NCBI GenBank assembly: GCA_045106475.1
Contig: JBGCEO010000069.1
Location: 19,821-83,820, forward strand
Reading direction: 5' to 3'
DNA length: 64,000 nt
From: Granulosicoccus sp045106475
GTDB taxonomy: Bacteria > Pseudomonadota > Gammaproteobacteria > Granulosicoccales > Granulosicoccaceae
Both the position numbers and the translations under genes were made by a program. Within the stretch, counting starts at the first letter, position 1. Each line of letters starts with the position of its first letter. Of the stretch, positions 7,942 through 17,908 are shown one piece after another. A model generated the notes under the pieces. It was not told where the DNA came from and did not search any database. It saw only the letters and a list, made by a program, of their open reading frames with translations.

Positions 7942-9209
7942 TCCTGCTCGTAATCACGTTGATCTTCAATAACCAAACCATCATTAGGTAACTCGTTAAC
8001 AATCGTAACCGCGGCGCTTAGATTAGTGGCTCGCTTGAGAGTTTGACTGACTTCCGCCAACCAATCATCAGGGGCTTGTTCCGTAACCGCCAGATCCAAT
8101 CTGTTCTGCTTCAAAGTAATACATAACGTCATAACATCGCGGTCTGCATCGCGACCAATCTTTAAGCGCCAGCGTTCGATCTCGGGATGTACAACGGGCA
8201 GATCGCGTAGCTGAAGCGGATCGACAAACATGCCACGCACCTTGGTTCGTTGATCTGCCCGCCCCATCCATCCTCGTAACCGTCTTTGTGTTCTTCCACA
8301 GGGGCTTGGTTCGACGATCTCGGCAGATAGGTCGCCCGTTGCGAATCGCAACAGGGGATAATCCGGGTTGAGTCTGGTAACAACCACTTCACCCACCTCA
8401 CCTGGTTTAACCGGTGTGTCAGTGCCGGGGGTAAGTAGCTCTACAATCAAGCCCTCATTGATGAGCATACCCGGATGTATGTTCCCGTCGCTATGACTTT
8501 CATAGGCAATTACTCCCAGATCAGCAGTCGCGTAGCATTGCTGTACATGAATACCTTGCGCTGTATAGCGCTCTCTCATTGCTGGAAATAAAGCGCCTCC
8601 TGACACTAATGCCCGTTCTATCGACTTCAGTGGCTGATCTTCAGCTTCTGCGTGATCCAGTAGCACCTGCAAATAGTCGGGCGTTCCGATGAATGCTTTG
8701 GGTTGAAGCTGGCGAATCGCCTGAACCTGGCTTTCGGTGTTACCTACACCTGCAGGAAATACAACACAGCCCAGGGACCTTGCACCCTCATCCAGAATAA
8801 ATCCACCGGGGGTTAAATGATAAGAAAATGCGTTGTGAACACGATCACCATGTCTGATGCCAGCAGCATGCAAGGCTCGCGCGGATTGCCACGGATCGGC
8901 ACCGCTGACCTGCGGCTCCCAAACCGGCCCCGGGGACATGAACAGGCGCGAGCCCGCCAGCGCGCTCTCTCGTACAAAGTCTCCAAACGGGGGATTTGCC
9001 TGCTGAGCAGCCATCAAATCTGCCTTGCGAAGGACAGGTAACTTGGCCAGTGAAGCTCGATCGTTAACAGTGGTAATCGATGAGCCTTCAAGCTGTCGTG
9101 ACAAGCCTTTGCAACTCTCAGCATACTCTTGCAAACGTTCAGAAAATCTGGAGAACAAAGCAGCTTCGCGCCGATCATCCGGCTGCGTATCGAGTTCATC
9201 AAACATCAT
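7938..9209 (-). CDS. Phenylacetate-CoA ligase (PaaK)-like AMP-forming enzyme
   Basis: 423 residues resembling the PaaK branch of adenylate-forming enzymes. Visible parts are a nucleotide-binding stretch around SGADPWQSARALHAAGI, GTPDYLQVLLDHAE, and a late ATRF-type segment (LLRFATGDLSAEI) with the C-terminal lid domain. Such enzymes activate an aromatic or similar carboxylic acid to its CoA ester. It lies between livF and the thioesterase on the same strand. The usual SSGTTG loop is altered (SPGPVWEPQ), so the substrate and even catalytic competence need testing. Tandem ATG codons are present at the start. Confidence 0.78.
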   Translation of the reverse strand: MMFDELDTQPDDRREAALFSRFSERLQEYAESCKGLSRQLEGSSITTVNDRASLAKLPVLRKADLMAAQQANPPFGDFVRESALAGSRLFMSPGPVWEPQVSGADPWQSARALHAAGIRHGDRVHNAFSYHLTPGGFILDEGARSLGCVVFPAGVGNTESQVQAIRQLQPKAFIGTPDYLQVLLDHAEAEDQPLKSIERALVSGGALFPAMRERYTAQGIHVQQCYATADLGVIAYESHSDGNIHPGMLINEGLIVELLTPGTDTPVKPGEVGEVVVTRLNPDYPLLRFATGDLSAEIVEPSPCGRTQRRLRGWMGRADQRTKVRGMFVDPLQLRDLPVVHPEIERWRLKIGRDADRDVMTLCITLKQNRLDLAVTEQAPDDWLAEVSQTLKRATNLSAAVTIVNELPNDGLVIEDQRDYEQD

Positions 9210-9277
9210 TGGGCAGCCATTTTGTGAACCATAGAATAATCAATCTCACGTCGGGTGTTCAAGTCACTCAGGCACAC

Positions 9278-10114
9278 CTATGCCAGCCAGCGTTTGCGAC
9301 GCTTGTAGTGCTTTACATCCTTAAAACTTCGACGCCCTTCGCCACCGGTACCGAGGTAGAATTCCTTGACATCAGCGTTTTGGCGCAAGGCATCGCCGCT
9401 GCCATCGAGCACCACACGGCCAGATTCAAGTATGTAGCCGTAGGTTGCATATTTTAACGCGATATTTGTATTTTGTTCTGCGAGCAAGAACGATACACCC
9501 GTATCAACATTCAATTGCTTGACGATATCGAAGATTTCTTCAACCAACTGAGGCGCTAAGCCCATGGATGGCTCGTCCAACAAAATCATGGTTGGTCGTG
9601 ACATCAATGCACGTCCAATTGCACACATCTGCTGTTCACCACCGGATGTATAGCCAGCTTGAGAGCCACGACGCTCTCGCAAGCGAGGAAAGTAGTGGTA
9701 GACCATCTCAAGATCTTTCTTTATCGCAGCCTTGCCATCCTTTCTAGTGAACGCACCAGTTAATAGATTTTCTTCAATGCTCAAGTGTCCAAAGCAATGT
9801 CGGCCTTCCATAACCTGTATGCAACCGCGTTTGACTAACTCACTAGGCGACAAAGACTGAACCTGCTCGCCTTTGAATTCGATGGAACCTTTGGTTACAT
9901 CACCTCGCTCAGCCTGCAACAAGTTTGAGATCGCTTTGAGCGTGGTTGTTTTACCAGCACCATTAGCACCAAGTATTGCAACAATCCCACCCTTTGGCAC
10001 ATTCAGGGACACACCTTTGAGCACCAAAATAACGTGGTCGTATATGACCTCGATATTGTTTACGCTCAATACAATTTCTGCAGTGTCAGTTGAGTCTGAA
10101 GCGTCGATATCCAT
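9278..10114 (-). CDS. livF: Branched-chain-type ABC transporter ATP-binding protein (LivF-like)
   Basis: 278 residues from ATG 10114; an ATG at 10168 would add 18 poorly conserved residues, and neither has a strong Shine-Dalgarno. It is an ABC ATPase with Walker A GANGAGKTT, signature SGGEQQM, and Walker B ILLDEPSMGLAPQLV followed by AEQN. This is the LivF type, one of two ATPases of a HAAT-family importer. The opening segment VLSVNNIEVIYDHVILVLKG is typical of LivF homologues near acyl-CoA synthetases rather than true leucine systems. The C-terminus is basic. Confidence 0.9.
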   Translation of the reverse strand: MDIDASDSTDTAEIVLSVNNIEVIYDHVILVLKGVSLNVPKGGIVAILGANGAGKTTTLKAISNLLQAERGDVTKGSIEFKGEQVQSLSPSELVKRGCIQVMEGRHCFGHLSIEENLLTGAFTRKDGKAAIKKDLEMVYHYFPRLRERRGSQAGYTSGGEQQMCAIGRALMSRPTMILLDEPSMGLAPQLVEEIFDIVKQLNVDTGVSFLLAEQNTNIALKYATYGYILESGRVVLDGSGDALRQNADVKEFYLGTGGEGRRSFKDVKHYKRRKRWLA

Positions 10115-10221
10115 GTTCTCAGTTGGGATGCTTTCGCAGCAGATGCCAGGGCTACAATGCCCTGCCATCTGCCAGCTTTCAGCTTTTGCCTTTTATACTT
10201 TTACAATCGCTGACACTTACA

Positions 10222-11523
10222 CTAGCCGCAAGTCTGACTCTGCCAATCCGGCTTGTCAGACACATAGGCGTCAGCAGCTTCTTCTAGCATTGGTCGAACG
10301 ATATCGTTCATAGGCGGTATCAAATCAGAGATCTTATCCCAGGCAGCACCGTTCCATTGCTGAATGAAAACCGCACCACCACCCTCATGATCCTCGCAAG
10401 ATCCCTGAACAGCACCAGTAAAGTTAGGCAGACCCAGCTCAACCAGACGTTCAGCCGACAGGTTTATCGCCTCTAGACCATCTCTCATGTCCGCACCGGT
10501 AATGACCGATTTACCAGACATAGCCTGCGCTTCGCGAATGGCTTCTGCCAGGACGACGGCGTTGAACATGCCGCGGTTGTAAAGCACGCTGCCAACATCC
10601 TCTCTTGCAGCGACCTTACTCATGCCCTTGTCCACAACGTGGGTGAGCATATCCTGCACTGCAGGGAAGTCTTGGCCGATACCGGAAAAGTTAGCAGCTA
10701 GATAGCCTTTGCCTGCTTCACCCACCGGCTTCAAATCATTTTCAGAACCTGCCCACCAGTTGCCAATGAACTTATCCAATGGGAAGCGAATCTTTGCAGC
10801 TTCCTTGATGGCAGTGGGATTCATAGCACCCCAGCCCCACATGATCATCCAGTCAGGACGTTCTTTACGAACATTCAACCATTGTGATGATTGGTTCTGC
10901 ATCTCTTTCACACCGACCGGAAACTTAGCTACCGTAAATCCCATAGACTCTGCCAGTTGATCCAGCAACGGTATAGGCTCCTTGCCATAACCAGCATCCA
11001 GATAGATGTAGCCGATTTTCTTGCCTTCTATACCACCCTGTGAATCGATGTAGGTAAGGATGGAGGACAATTGATTCCAGTAAGACGCAGGATAGACAAA
11101 TGTCCACGGGAAATTTTCCCCGTCTGCAGCTGCAGACAGTCCATAACCCATTGAGAAAACCGGTATTTGATCTACCGGTGCTTTGGGAATGAGAGCCAAT
11201 GTGATGCCCGTTGAAAGCGGGCTATAAGCCAGTGCCTTGTTACCCTTGGTAGATTCGTAACACTCGACGCCCTTTTGCGTGTTGTAGGCGGTTTCGCATT
11301 CATCAACCACGATCTTTACACCGTTGATACCACCATCGCGCTCATTGAGCATATTAAAGTAGTCAGCATATCCGTCAGCGAATGGCGTACCACCACCGGC
11401 AAACGGTCCGGTGCGGTAAGTCATCGATGGCATGTACATGCTGTCCTGAGCTTGTGCAACCGGCAGCCAGCAGGATGCTGCCACTACGCCTGCTGCTAAG
11501 GTCAGCATTGTTTTATTGGTCAT
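10222..11523 (-). CDS. ABC transporter periplasmic substrate-binding protein (LivK type)
   Basis: 433 residues from ATG 11523, chosen because AGGAG sits seven bases upstream and a clean signal peptide follows (cleavage after AQA, residues 24-26). The longer upstream frame has no such features. It belongs to the type I periplasmic binding family used by branched-chain amino acid, amide and aromatic-acid importers. It is longer than LivK of E. coli and more like the homologues seen with CoA ligases. It is the ligand-determining part of the importer; the ligand is unknown. Confidence 0.9.
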   Translation of the reverse strand: MTNKTMLTLAAGVVAASCWLPVAQAQDSMYMPSMTYRTGPFAGGGTPFADGYADYFNMLNERDGGINGVKIVVDECETAYNTQKGVECYESTKGNKALAYSPLSTGITLALIPKAPVDQIPVFSMGYGLSAAADGENFPWTFVYPASYWNQLSSILTYIDSQGGIEGKKIGYIYLDAGYGKEPIPLLDQLAESMGFTVAKFPVGVKEMQNQSSQWLNVRKERPDWMIMWGWGAMNPTAIKEAAKIRFPLDKFIGNWWAGSENDLKPVGEAGKGYLAANFSGIGQDFPAVQDMLTHVVDKGMSKVAAREDVGSVLYNRGMFNAVVLAEAIREAQAMSGKSVITGADMRDGLEAINLSAERLVELGLPNFTGAVQGSCEDHEGGGAVFIQQWNGAAWDKISDLIPPMNDIVRPMLEEAADAYVSDKPDWQSQTCG

Positions 11524-11575
11524 AAAATTTCTCCTCTTTTGGTCTTGTTGTAATTTTGCAATTGTCGATCTTGAT

Positions 11576-12661
11576 CTAGCTACTTGCGTAAGGAAACGGC
11601 CATGTGCGCAGTTTTTCCTTGCCAATCTGCCAAAGCCGCGCCAGGCCATGTGGTTCTACTATCAAAAAGAAAATAATCAACACGCCTATAACGATGTTGG
11701 CAATGTGCTCAGTGGTAGCCGCAAGTATGTCAATGCCCAGCATCGGGGGAACCCCGCGAAGTACTATTGGCAACACCCAGATAAACGCCGCTCCTAAAAA
11801 ACAACCTAGTAACGAACCCATCCCACCGATAATTACCATGAACAGAACAAGAAAGGAATGGTTAATGTCGAAAGCCTCAACTTCTGCTGAACCAAGCCAC
11901 ATAAATACCATTAAGGCACCAGCAACACCGCAGTAGTAGCTGGAAAACGCAAATGCAGAGAGCTTTGCTCTCAGTGGCCTGATTCCCATTAGTTCAGCAG
12001 CAATGTCCATATCGCGAATCATCATCCAGCTACGCCCGATCCGGCCCCGCAAAACGTTTGCAGCAACCAGAGTCAGAACAACCACAATCGTGAGTATGAC
12101 CAGATAACGCACGGTGGGGGTCGCCGAGGCTCCGGTTATGGCGATATCCAGAAATTTTCGCTGCGGTACTTCGATCGCACCTGAATCGTTATAGTTGTAG
12201 AGCCAGGCAATTCTAATAAAACACCACTCAAGAAAGAACTGGGCTGCAAGCGTCGTGATTGCAAGATATAGCCCCTTGATTCGAAGGCTTGGCAATCCGA
12301 AAAACACACCGATCAATGCAGAAAAGACCCCGGAAATTAAGATCATAAAAATGATGTTCACATCCGGGAACAGCGATGTTAGCTTGTAGCAGGAGTATGC
12401 GCCCACTCCCATAAACGCCCCGGTACCCAAGGATAGTTGGCCCGCATAACCGGTCAGAATATTGAGACCAATAGCTGCCAGCGAAAATACGAGCAATGGG
12501 ATCATGACTGATCCGATAAAGAAATCACTGGCCACCAAGGGTATAACCAAAAAGCTCACCAGCAAGATTATGAACAGACCAATTCTGTCTTGCAAAATCG
12601 GCAGTAGACCTTGATCTGCGGCGTAACTTGTTTTGAACTGACCGGCTTCACGATAAAACAT
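11576..12661 (-). CDS. livM: Branched-chain-type ABC transporter permease (LivM-like)
   Basis: 361 residues from ATG 12661, preceded by AAGGAGAGGG; a start 27 bases upstream is less likely. About eight to ten membrane helices, with the LivM segment GLNILTGYAGQLSLGTGAFMG shortened here to its core NILTGYAGQLSLG, and the cytoplasmic EAA-like loop RDMDIAAELMGI. It forms the import channel with LivH. Confidence 0.92.
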   Translation of the reverse strand: MFYREAGQFKTSYAADQGLLPILQDRIGLFIILLVSFLVIPLVASDFFIGSVMIPLLVFSLAAIGLNILTGYAGQLSLGTGAFMGVGAYSCYKLTSLFPDVNIIFMILISGVFSALIGVFFGLPSLRIKGLYLAITTLAAQFFLEWCFIRIAWLYNYNDSGAIEVPQRKFLDIAITGASATPTVRYLVILTIVVVLTLVAANVLRGRIGRSWMMIRDMDIAAELMGIRPLRAKLSAFAFSSYYCGVAGALMVFMWLGSAEVEAFDINHSFLVLFMVIIGGMGSLLGCFLGAAFIWVLPIVLRGVPPMLGIDILAATTEHIANIVIGVLIIFFLIVEPHGLARLWQIGKEKLRTWPFPYASS

Positions 12662-12714
12662 GTTGCCCTCTCCTTGTAAGCGCAACATTCAATGAACTAA
12701 ACAGATACATCGAT

Positions 12715-13671
12715 CTACACCCTTTCAATGATACGTTCGCCGAAAAGACCCTGCGGACGAAACAGCAGGAATATGAGTGCAAGCACATAAGCAAACCAGG
12801 CCTCCACGCCACTGCCAAACAGAGCTCCCCAATAAACTTCGAAAAGTTTTTCGCCTATGCCAATAACCAGGCCACCGACAATAGCTCCCGGGATAGATGT
12901 AAATCCGCCGAGAATAAGCACAGCAAGCGCTTTAAGAGCAATGATCTCCAGAGCAAACGATACTTCAGAACGAGCGCCCCACATGATGCCGGTAACCAGC
13001 GCAACAATACCCGAAGCGAACCATACAATTGCCCAGATCTGGTGCAAAGAAATCCCAACCGACAAAGCCGCCTGGTGATCATCGGCAACTGCTCGCAATG
13101 CACGGCCAATCCTCGTTTTAGAAAAGAACACTGCCAAAGCGATTACCATCAGTAGTGCAATAACGGCCGCGGCAATATCTATATGCTGGAAGATCACCAG
13201 ACCACCAAACACTTCCCAGTCGGTAGAGCCTGTAGGCAAGCCCAGTTGTTCGGTAATCATGGGTTTTGGCTCGCCACCAAATACCAATTCACCCACGCCC
13301 TTTAGTACAAGTGTTAGACCAATGGTCGCCATCAGTAGTATGGCATCGTGTTGATTGACCAGTTTTCTTAAAACAAATTTTTCAATACCGATGGCAAGCA
13401 CCGCCATAATCCCCAATGCCAGGACCACAGCCAGCCAGGCGGGTACGCCCATACCATATAAACTCACCAATGCCAGTGCGGCAAACACCACCATAATGCC
13501 CTGGGCAAAATTGAATACTCCTGATGCCTTGTATATCAGCACAAAGCCTAAGGCAATCAGCGAGTACAAGACCCCTGCGACGAAGCCTTCCCATACAACC
13601 TGGAGAAGAAAATCAGGGTATGCACCCATTTCGATAAAGGGTGCAATTACTATCGAATGAAGCAACTCCAT
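12715..13671 (-). CDS. livH: Branched-chain-type ABC transporter permease (LivH-like)
   Basis: 318 residues, polytopic, with LivH features: ALGFVLIYKASGVFNFAQG near the N-terminus and RALRAVADDHQAALSVGI as the ATPase-contact loop. Its start shares one base with the livG stop (TGATG), showing translational coupling. It pairs with LivM to form the membrane channel. Confidence 0.93.
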   Translation of the reverse strand: MELLHSIVIAPFIEMGAYPDFLLQVVWEGFVAGVLYSLIALGFVLIYKASGVFNFAQGIMVVFAALALVSLYGMGVPAWLAVVLALGIMAVLAIGIEKFVLRKLVNQHDAILLMATIGLTLVLKGVGELVFGGEPKPMITEQLGLPTGSTDWEVFGGLVIFQHIDIAAAVIALLMVIALAVFFSKTRIGRALRAVADDHQAALSVGISLHQIWAIVWFASGIVALVTGIMWGARSEVSFALEIIALKALAVLILGGFTSIPGAIVGGLVIGIGEKLFEVYWGALFGSGVEAWFAYVLALIFLLFRPQGLFGERIIERV

Positions 13672-14531
13672 CAGTGAGCCACTCCAAGATAGGCATCGAT
13701 GACATTCTGGTTTGCCTGTACTTCTAACGGCGTACCGTCTGCGATTTTCTTGCCGTAGTCGAGTACGACCACTCTGTCGGCAAGATCCATCACAACACCC
13801 ATATCATGTTCAATCAAGGCGATAGTGGTCCCAAACTCAGTATTGAGATCGATAATGAAGCGACTCATGTCCTCTTTCTCTTCCAGATTCATTCCTGCCA
13901 TTGGTTCATCAAGCAGAAGAAGATCCGGCTCCATAGCCATGGCACGTCCCAGCTCCACACGCTTTTGTAAACCATACGGAAGCTTGCCGACCGCCTGTTT
14001 TCTAATATGCGCAATTTCGAGAAAATCGATAATTTCCTCCACCCGCTTACGATGCCTAATTTCCTCGTTGCGTGCCGGGCCTACATGCAATACCTGCCAA
14101 AGGAAACCACTGTGCATCTTTAGTGAACGACCAGACATGATGTTGTCCAGCGTGCTCATACCCTTAAATAAAGCAACATTCTGGAACGTTCGAGCAATGC
14201 CCGATGCAGCTGCCTGGTAGGGCTTCATTCGGCGACGCTTCTTACCTCTAAAGCTGATAACACCCTCTTGCGGATGATAGAAGCCGTTTATCACGTTGAG
14301 CATAGAGGTTTTACCCGCCCCGTTGGGACCGATGATGGCCCGCACTTCTCCACTCATTATGTTGAAAGAAATGTCGGTAATCGCCTTGACGCCACCAAAT
14401 GACAAGGACACATTCTCTACACTTAAAAGTTCTTCTTTATCAACCAATGCAGCCGGCGTGTTTTGCGCGCTCGAACCCCATTCCTGATCACCACTTAAGG
14501 GCTGTTGTGCCTCTTCGCTTTGCACAGACAT
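13671..14531 (-). CDS. livG: Branched-chain-type ABC transporter ATP-binding protein (LivG-like)
   Basis: 286 residues with Walker A GPNGAGKTS, signature LPYGLQKRVELGRAMA, Walker B LLLLDEPMAGMNLEE and switch EHDMGVVMDL. These identify LivG rather than LivF. An N-terminal extension of about 30 polar residues precedes the domain. Its start overlaps the stop of the acyl-CoA synthetase by one base, so ligase and transporter are translated together. Confidence 0.92.
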   Translation of the reverse strand: MSVQSEEAQQPLSGDQEWGSSAQNTPAALVDKEELLSVENVSLSFGGVKAITDISFNIMSGEVRAIIGPNGAGKTSMLNVINGFYHPQEGVISFRGKKRRRMKPYQAAASGIARTFQNVALFKGMSTLDNIMSGRSLKMHSGFLWQVLHVGPARNEEIRHRKRVEEIIDFLEIAHIRKQAVGKLPYGLQKRVELGRAMAMEPDLLLLDEPMAGMNLEEKEDMSRFIIDLNTEFGTTIALIEHDMGVVMDLADRVVVLDYGKKIADGTPLEVQANQNVIDAYLGVAH

Positions 14532-16480
14532 CAGGATGCAATTCTCATCGGTTCGGAATCCTCCAGCGTGCGGATCGTCACATCTGCATCAATAGTGCCC
14601 TTTCGCCCATCCTCAAAAACAACGGTCGTCGAAACAAACTGAGATTCTTTGTCGGAGTAAAGCGCTTCAATCAGCGGCTCATAGCGTTCATTGATGAATT
14701 TACGCCTTACTTTCTGAGTGCGAGTAAGCTCACCATCGTCAGCATCAAGTTCTTTATGCAGTATTAAAAAACGCTTGATACAGGCGCCTGCCACTCGAGG
14801 CTCGGCCCTGAGGTCTTCGTTGACCTGCTCAATGTGAGACTGGATCATGTCGTAAACTGCAGGGTGATCGGCCAGCTCCTGGTAAGAGGCATAAACGATA
14901 TTGTTTCTTTCAGCCCAGTTGGAGACAGCAGTAAGGTCGATATTGACAAACGCGGCAACATAATCACGCTGATCACCAAATGCCACGACCTCCTTGATGT
15001 TTGCGAAAAACTTTAGCTTGTTTTCAATGTACTTTGGCGGAAACAAACTGCCATCGTTCAGTTTACCTACGTCCTTGGCCCTATCGATAATTCGCAGATG
15101 TCCTTTATCATCTATAAACCCTGCATCGCCAGTTAGAACCCAACCATCCTCAGTTTTAGTGGACGCGGTCGCTTCGGCATTTTGATAGTAGCCAATAAAA
15201 ACCCCTGGCGAGCGATACAACACCTCTCCATTGTCAGCGATACGCAACTCGACCCCAGGCGATGGAGTACCGACCGTGTCAGCATCGATTTGTCCATCAG
15301 GCTGCGCCGTGATGTATACACTGGCTTCAGTCTGACCATACAGCTGCTTTAAATTTATACCGAGAGAACGATAGAATCGAAAGATGTCAGGCCCGATGGC
15401 TTCTCCTGCCGTATAGGCAACACGTACTTTTGACATGCCTAGTCTGTTTTTCAACGGACCATAAACAAACCAATCACCCAACAGGTAGTGCAGGCGCGCA
15501 AGTGGCGAGATTTTCTCCTTATTTAAAACTGCCTCGCCGTGCCTGCTTGCGACTTTGATGAAATGGTCAAACATCGCTTTTTTAGGTGCGCTTGCATCTT
15601 CCATCGCTACTCTGATTGTTGTGAGCAGGGTTTCGAATACACGCGGTGGCGCAAAGAAGTAAGTGGGGGCGATCTCACGCCGATCGGCCGTTATGGTATC
15701 CAGACTTTCAGGACAACACACGCAGTACCCGGCAGTCAGAGATTGTCCATAACTAAACACATGATCACCCACCCACGCCAGTGGCAGATAGGCAATCGTT
15801 TCTTCATCAACACTCAGATTGTCAAATTCATTAGCATTTATCGAGGTGATAATAAGATTGTTATGGGAAAGCATGACACCTTTAGGCTTTCCTGTCGTAC
15901 CCGATGTGTACAACATGACACAGAGATCGTCACTGACTAGTTCATCAATACCCATACGCCATTGCACAGAGCGATTCATATCTCGCTCAAGCGCTTGACG
16001 ACCGAGCTGTTGAACATGGTCAATAGACTGTATAAATTCGGAATCGTAGTCTCGCAGGCCACGATCTTCATCAAATATGAGTTGATCCAGATTGGGTAGC
16101 TGGTCTTTGACCGAGATGACCTTGTCGATTTGCTCCTGATCCTGGCAAACGGCGAAGCGCACGCCGGCGTGTTCTAAAACGAACACCATTTCTTCAGCCA
16201 CTGAATCAGAATACATGGGTACCGGAATGGCTCCGATCGATTGGATCGCTGAGAAAGACCAATAGAGCTTAGGCCGGTTAGCGCCGATAAGAGCAACCTT
16301 GTCACCGGGCTTGAGGCCTAGCTCAACCAGGCCCAAAGCGTAATTCTGAACTTCAGTGCAAACACCTGCCCATGTCCATTCACGCCAGATGCCCAGATCC
16401 TTGTGCCTCATCGCTATGCGATTGGCATACTGTTCGGCATTGCGTAAGAGATAGTGAGGAAGACTTGGCAGAGTTTGCAT
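14531..16480 (-). CDS. AMP-forming long-chain-type acyl-CoA synthetase
   Basis: 649 residues from ATG 16480, which lies 13 bases after the serS stop; a longer frame runs back into serS and is rejected. The adenylation core motif YTSGTTGKPKGVMLSH is complete, with YGQTEASVY and the hinge TGDAGFIDDKGHLRIIDRAKD. It activates a carboxylic acid via acyl-AMP to acyl-CoA. Homologues of this form often sit next to Liv-type transporters, as here, which suggests that the transported compound is activated on entry. The chain length or aromatic nature of the substrate cannot be read. Confidence 0.9.
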   Translation of the reverse strand: MQTLPSLPHYLLRNAEQYANRIAMRHKDLGIWREWTWAGVCTEVQNYALGLVELGLKPGDKVALIGANRPKLYWSFSAIQSIGAIPVPMYSDSVAEEMVFVLEHAGVRFAVCQDQEQIDKVISVKDQLPNLDQLIFDEDRGLRDYDSEFIQSIDHVQQLGRQALERDMNRSVQWRMGIDELVSDDLCVMLYTSGTTGKPKGVMLSHNNLIITSINANEFDNLSVDEETIAYLPLAWVGDHVFSYGQSLTAGYCVCCPESLDTITADRREIAPTYFFAPPRVFETLLTTIRVAMEDASAPKKAMFDHFIKVASRHGEAVLNKEKISPLARLHYLLGDWFVYGPLKNRLGMSKVRVAYTAGEAIGPDIFRFYRSLGINLKQLYGQTEASVYITAQPDGQIDADTVGTPSPGVELRIADNGEVLYRSPGVFIGYYQNAEATASTKTEDGWVLTGDAGFIDDKGHLRIIDRAKDVGKLNDGSLFPPKYIENKLKFFANIKEVVAFGDQRDYVAAFVNIDLTAVSNWAERNNIVYASYQELADHPAVYDMIQSHIEQVNEDLRAEPRVAGACIKRFLILHKELDADDGELTRTQKVRRKFINERYEPLIEALYSDKESQFVSTTVVFEDGRKGTIDADVTIRTLEDSEPMRIAS

Positions 16481-16493
16481 AGCTCGAAGGGCT

Positions 16494-17816
16494 CTAGACT
16501 TTATCCAACAGTACAGTACGGACGCCGCCCATATAAGGCTGCAAAACATCGGGTACCTCAACACTGCCATCTTCCTGCTGGTAATTCTCCAGCACGGCAA
16601 TCAGTGTTCTTCCAACTGCCAGCCCAGAACCGTTGAGCGTATGCAGAAGTTCTGTTTTACGCGTATCCGGATCTCTGAATCGAGCTTGCATCCGCCGAGA
16701 CTGAAAGTCAGTACAGTTGCTACAGGAAGATATTTCCCGGTAGGTGTTCTGAGCTGGCAACCAGACTTCTAGATCATAGGTTTTGGCAGCCGCAAAGCCG
16801 ATATCTCCGCCGCACAAGGTAACAACCCGATAAGGCAAGTTCAATTTCTGCAGAATATTTTCTGCATGTTGGGTCATTTGCTCCAATGCATTGAAAGACT
16901 CATCAGGGTGCACCACCTGAATCATTTCAACTTTTTCAAACTGATGCTGACGAATCAACCCCCGTGTATCTCTGCCATAAGAACCAGCTTCGGATCTAAA
17001 ACAGGTGCTATGGCAGGTATAGCGAATGGGTAGCTCGGTAGTATCAACGATTTGCTCTCGCACCGTATTAGTGACTGGAACTTCTGAGGTTGGTATCAGG
17101 TAGTAGTCACTACCCTCAGCGCCAGCCTCAGCCTGCGTTTTAACATCGCCCCAAACAAGCCTGAATAGATCTTCTTCGAACTTGGGTAACTGACCTGTTC
17201 CTCTCAAGGTATCTGCGTTGACGATGACAGGAACATTGATTTCCGTATAACCATGTTCACGAGTGTGTGTGTCCAGCATGAACTGGCATAGTGCCCGGTG
17301 AAGAGTGGCCAACTCCCCACGTAATACCGCAAACCGCGAACCTGTCAGCTTCGTGGCTGTATCAAAATCCAATGACCGGTTCCGAGCTCCCAGGTCAACA
17401 TGATCCAAGGGCTCATAATTAAAATCGCGCGGTGTGCCCACCCTTCGCAACTCTACATTATCCGATTCATCCCGCCCGGGCGGCACACTTTCGTCCACGA
17501 TATTGGGCAGTGTCAAAAGGATATCTTCAAGTGCACCCTGTACATCGCTAAGCTCCTTTTTAGCAACTTCCAACTCATCACCCAGGCGCGAAGTCTCTGC
17601 CAAAAGAGGGCTGATGTCCTCTCCCCTGGCCTTCGCCTGCCCGATGGATTTTGACCGGGTATTGCGATCAGCCTGCAACTGTTCACTGCGCTGCTGTAGA
17701 TTTTTACGCTGTTCTTCAAGCTCACTGAGCCTGGATTGATCGAGTGTAAAGTTTCGGACTTTAAGCCGCTCAGCTATGTGTGGCAGATCGTTTCTGATTA
17801 ATTTTGGGTCGAGCAT
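16494..17816 (-). CDS. serS: Seryl-tRNA synthetase
   Basis: 440 residues. An N-terminal coiled-coil arm (about residues 30-105) binds the long variable arm of tRNA-Ser, followed by a class II catalytic domain with motif 2 FRSEAGSYGRDTRGLIRQHQ and motif 3 NGSGLAVGRTLIAVLEN. It charges tRNA-Ser and tRNA-Sec. It sits first in the run of acyl-CoA synthetase and liv genes, with only 13 bases before the next gene, which is an unusual partner set for serS. Confidence 0.97.
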   Translation of the reverse strand: MLDPKLIRNDLPHIAERLKVRNFTLDQSRLSELEEQRKNLQQRSEQLQADRNTRSKSIGQAKARGEDISPLLAETSRLGDELEVAKKELSDVQGALEDILLTLPNIVDESVPPGRDESDNVELRRVGTPRDFNYEPLDHVDLGARNRSLDFDTATKLTGSRFAVLRGELATLHRALCQFMLDTHTREHGYTEINVPVIVNADTLRGTGQLPKFEEDLFRLVWGDVKTQAEAGAEGSDYYLIPTSEVPVTNTVREQIVDTTELPIRYTCHSTCFRSEAGSYGRDTRGLIRQHQFEKVEMIQVVHPDESFNALEQMTQHAENILQKLNLPYRVVTLCGGDIGFAAAKTYDLEVWLPAQNTYREISSCSNCTDFQSRRMQARFRDPDTRKTELLHTLNGSGLAVGRTLIAVLENYQQEDGSVEVPDVLQPYMGGVRTVLLDKV

Positions 17817-17908
17817 GCGCGAAATATTTTTCCCGGAAGCGTGTTACAGATTTTCGAAGTCACCCGCTCAGTATATCAGCGCACTTGCACTGAGCCGAGC
17901 CTGTGAAG

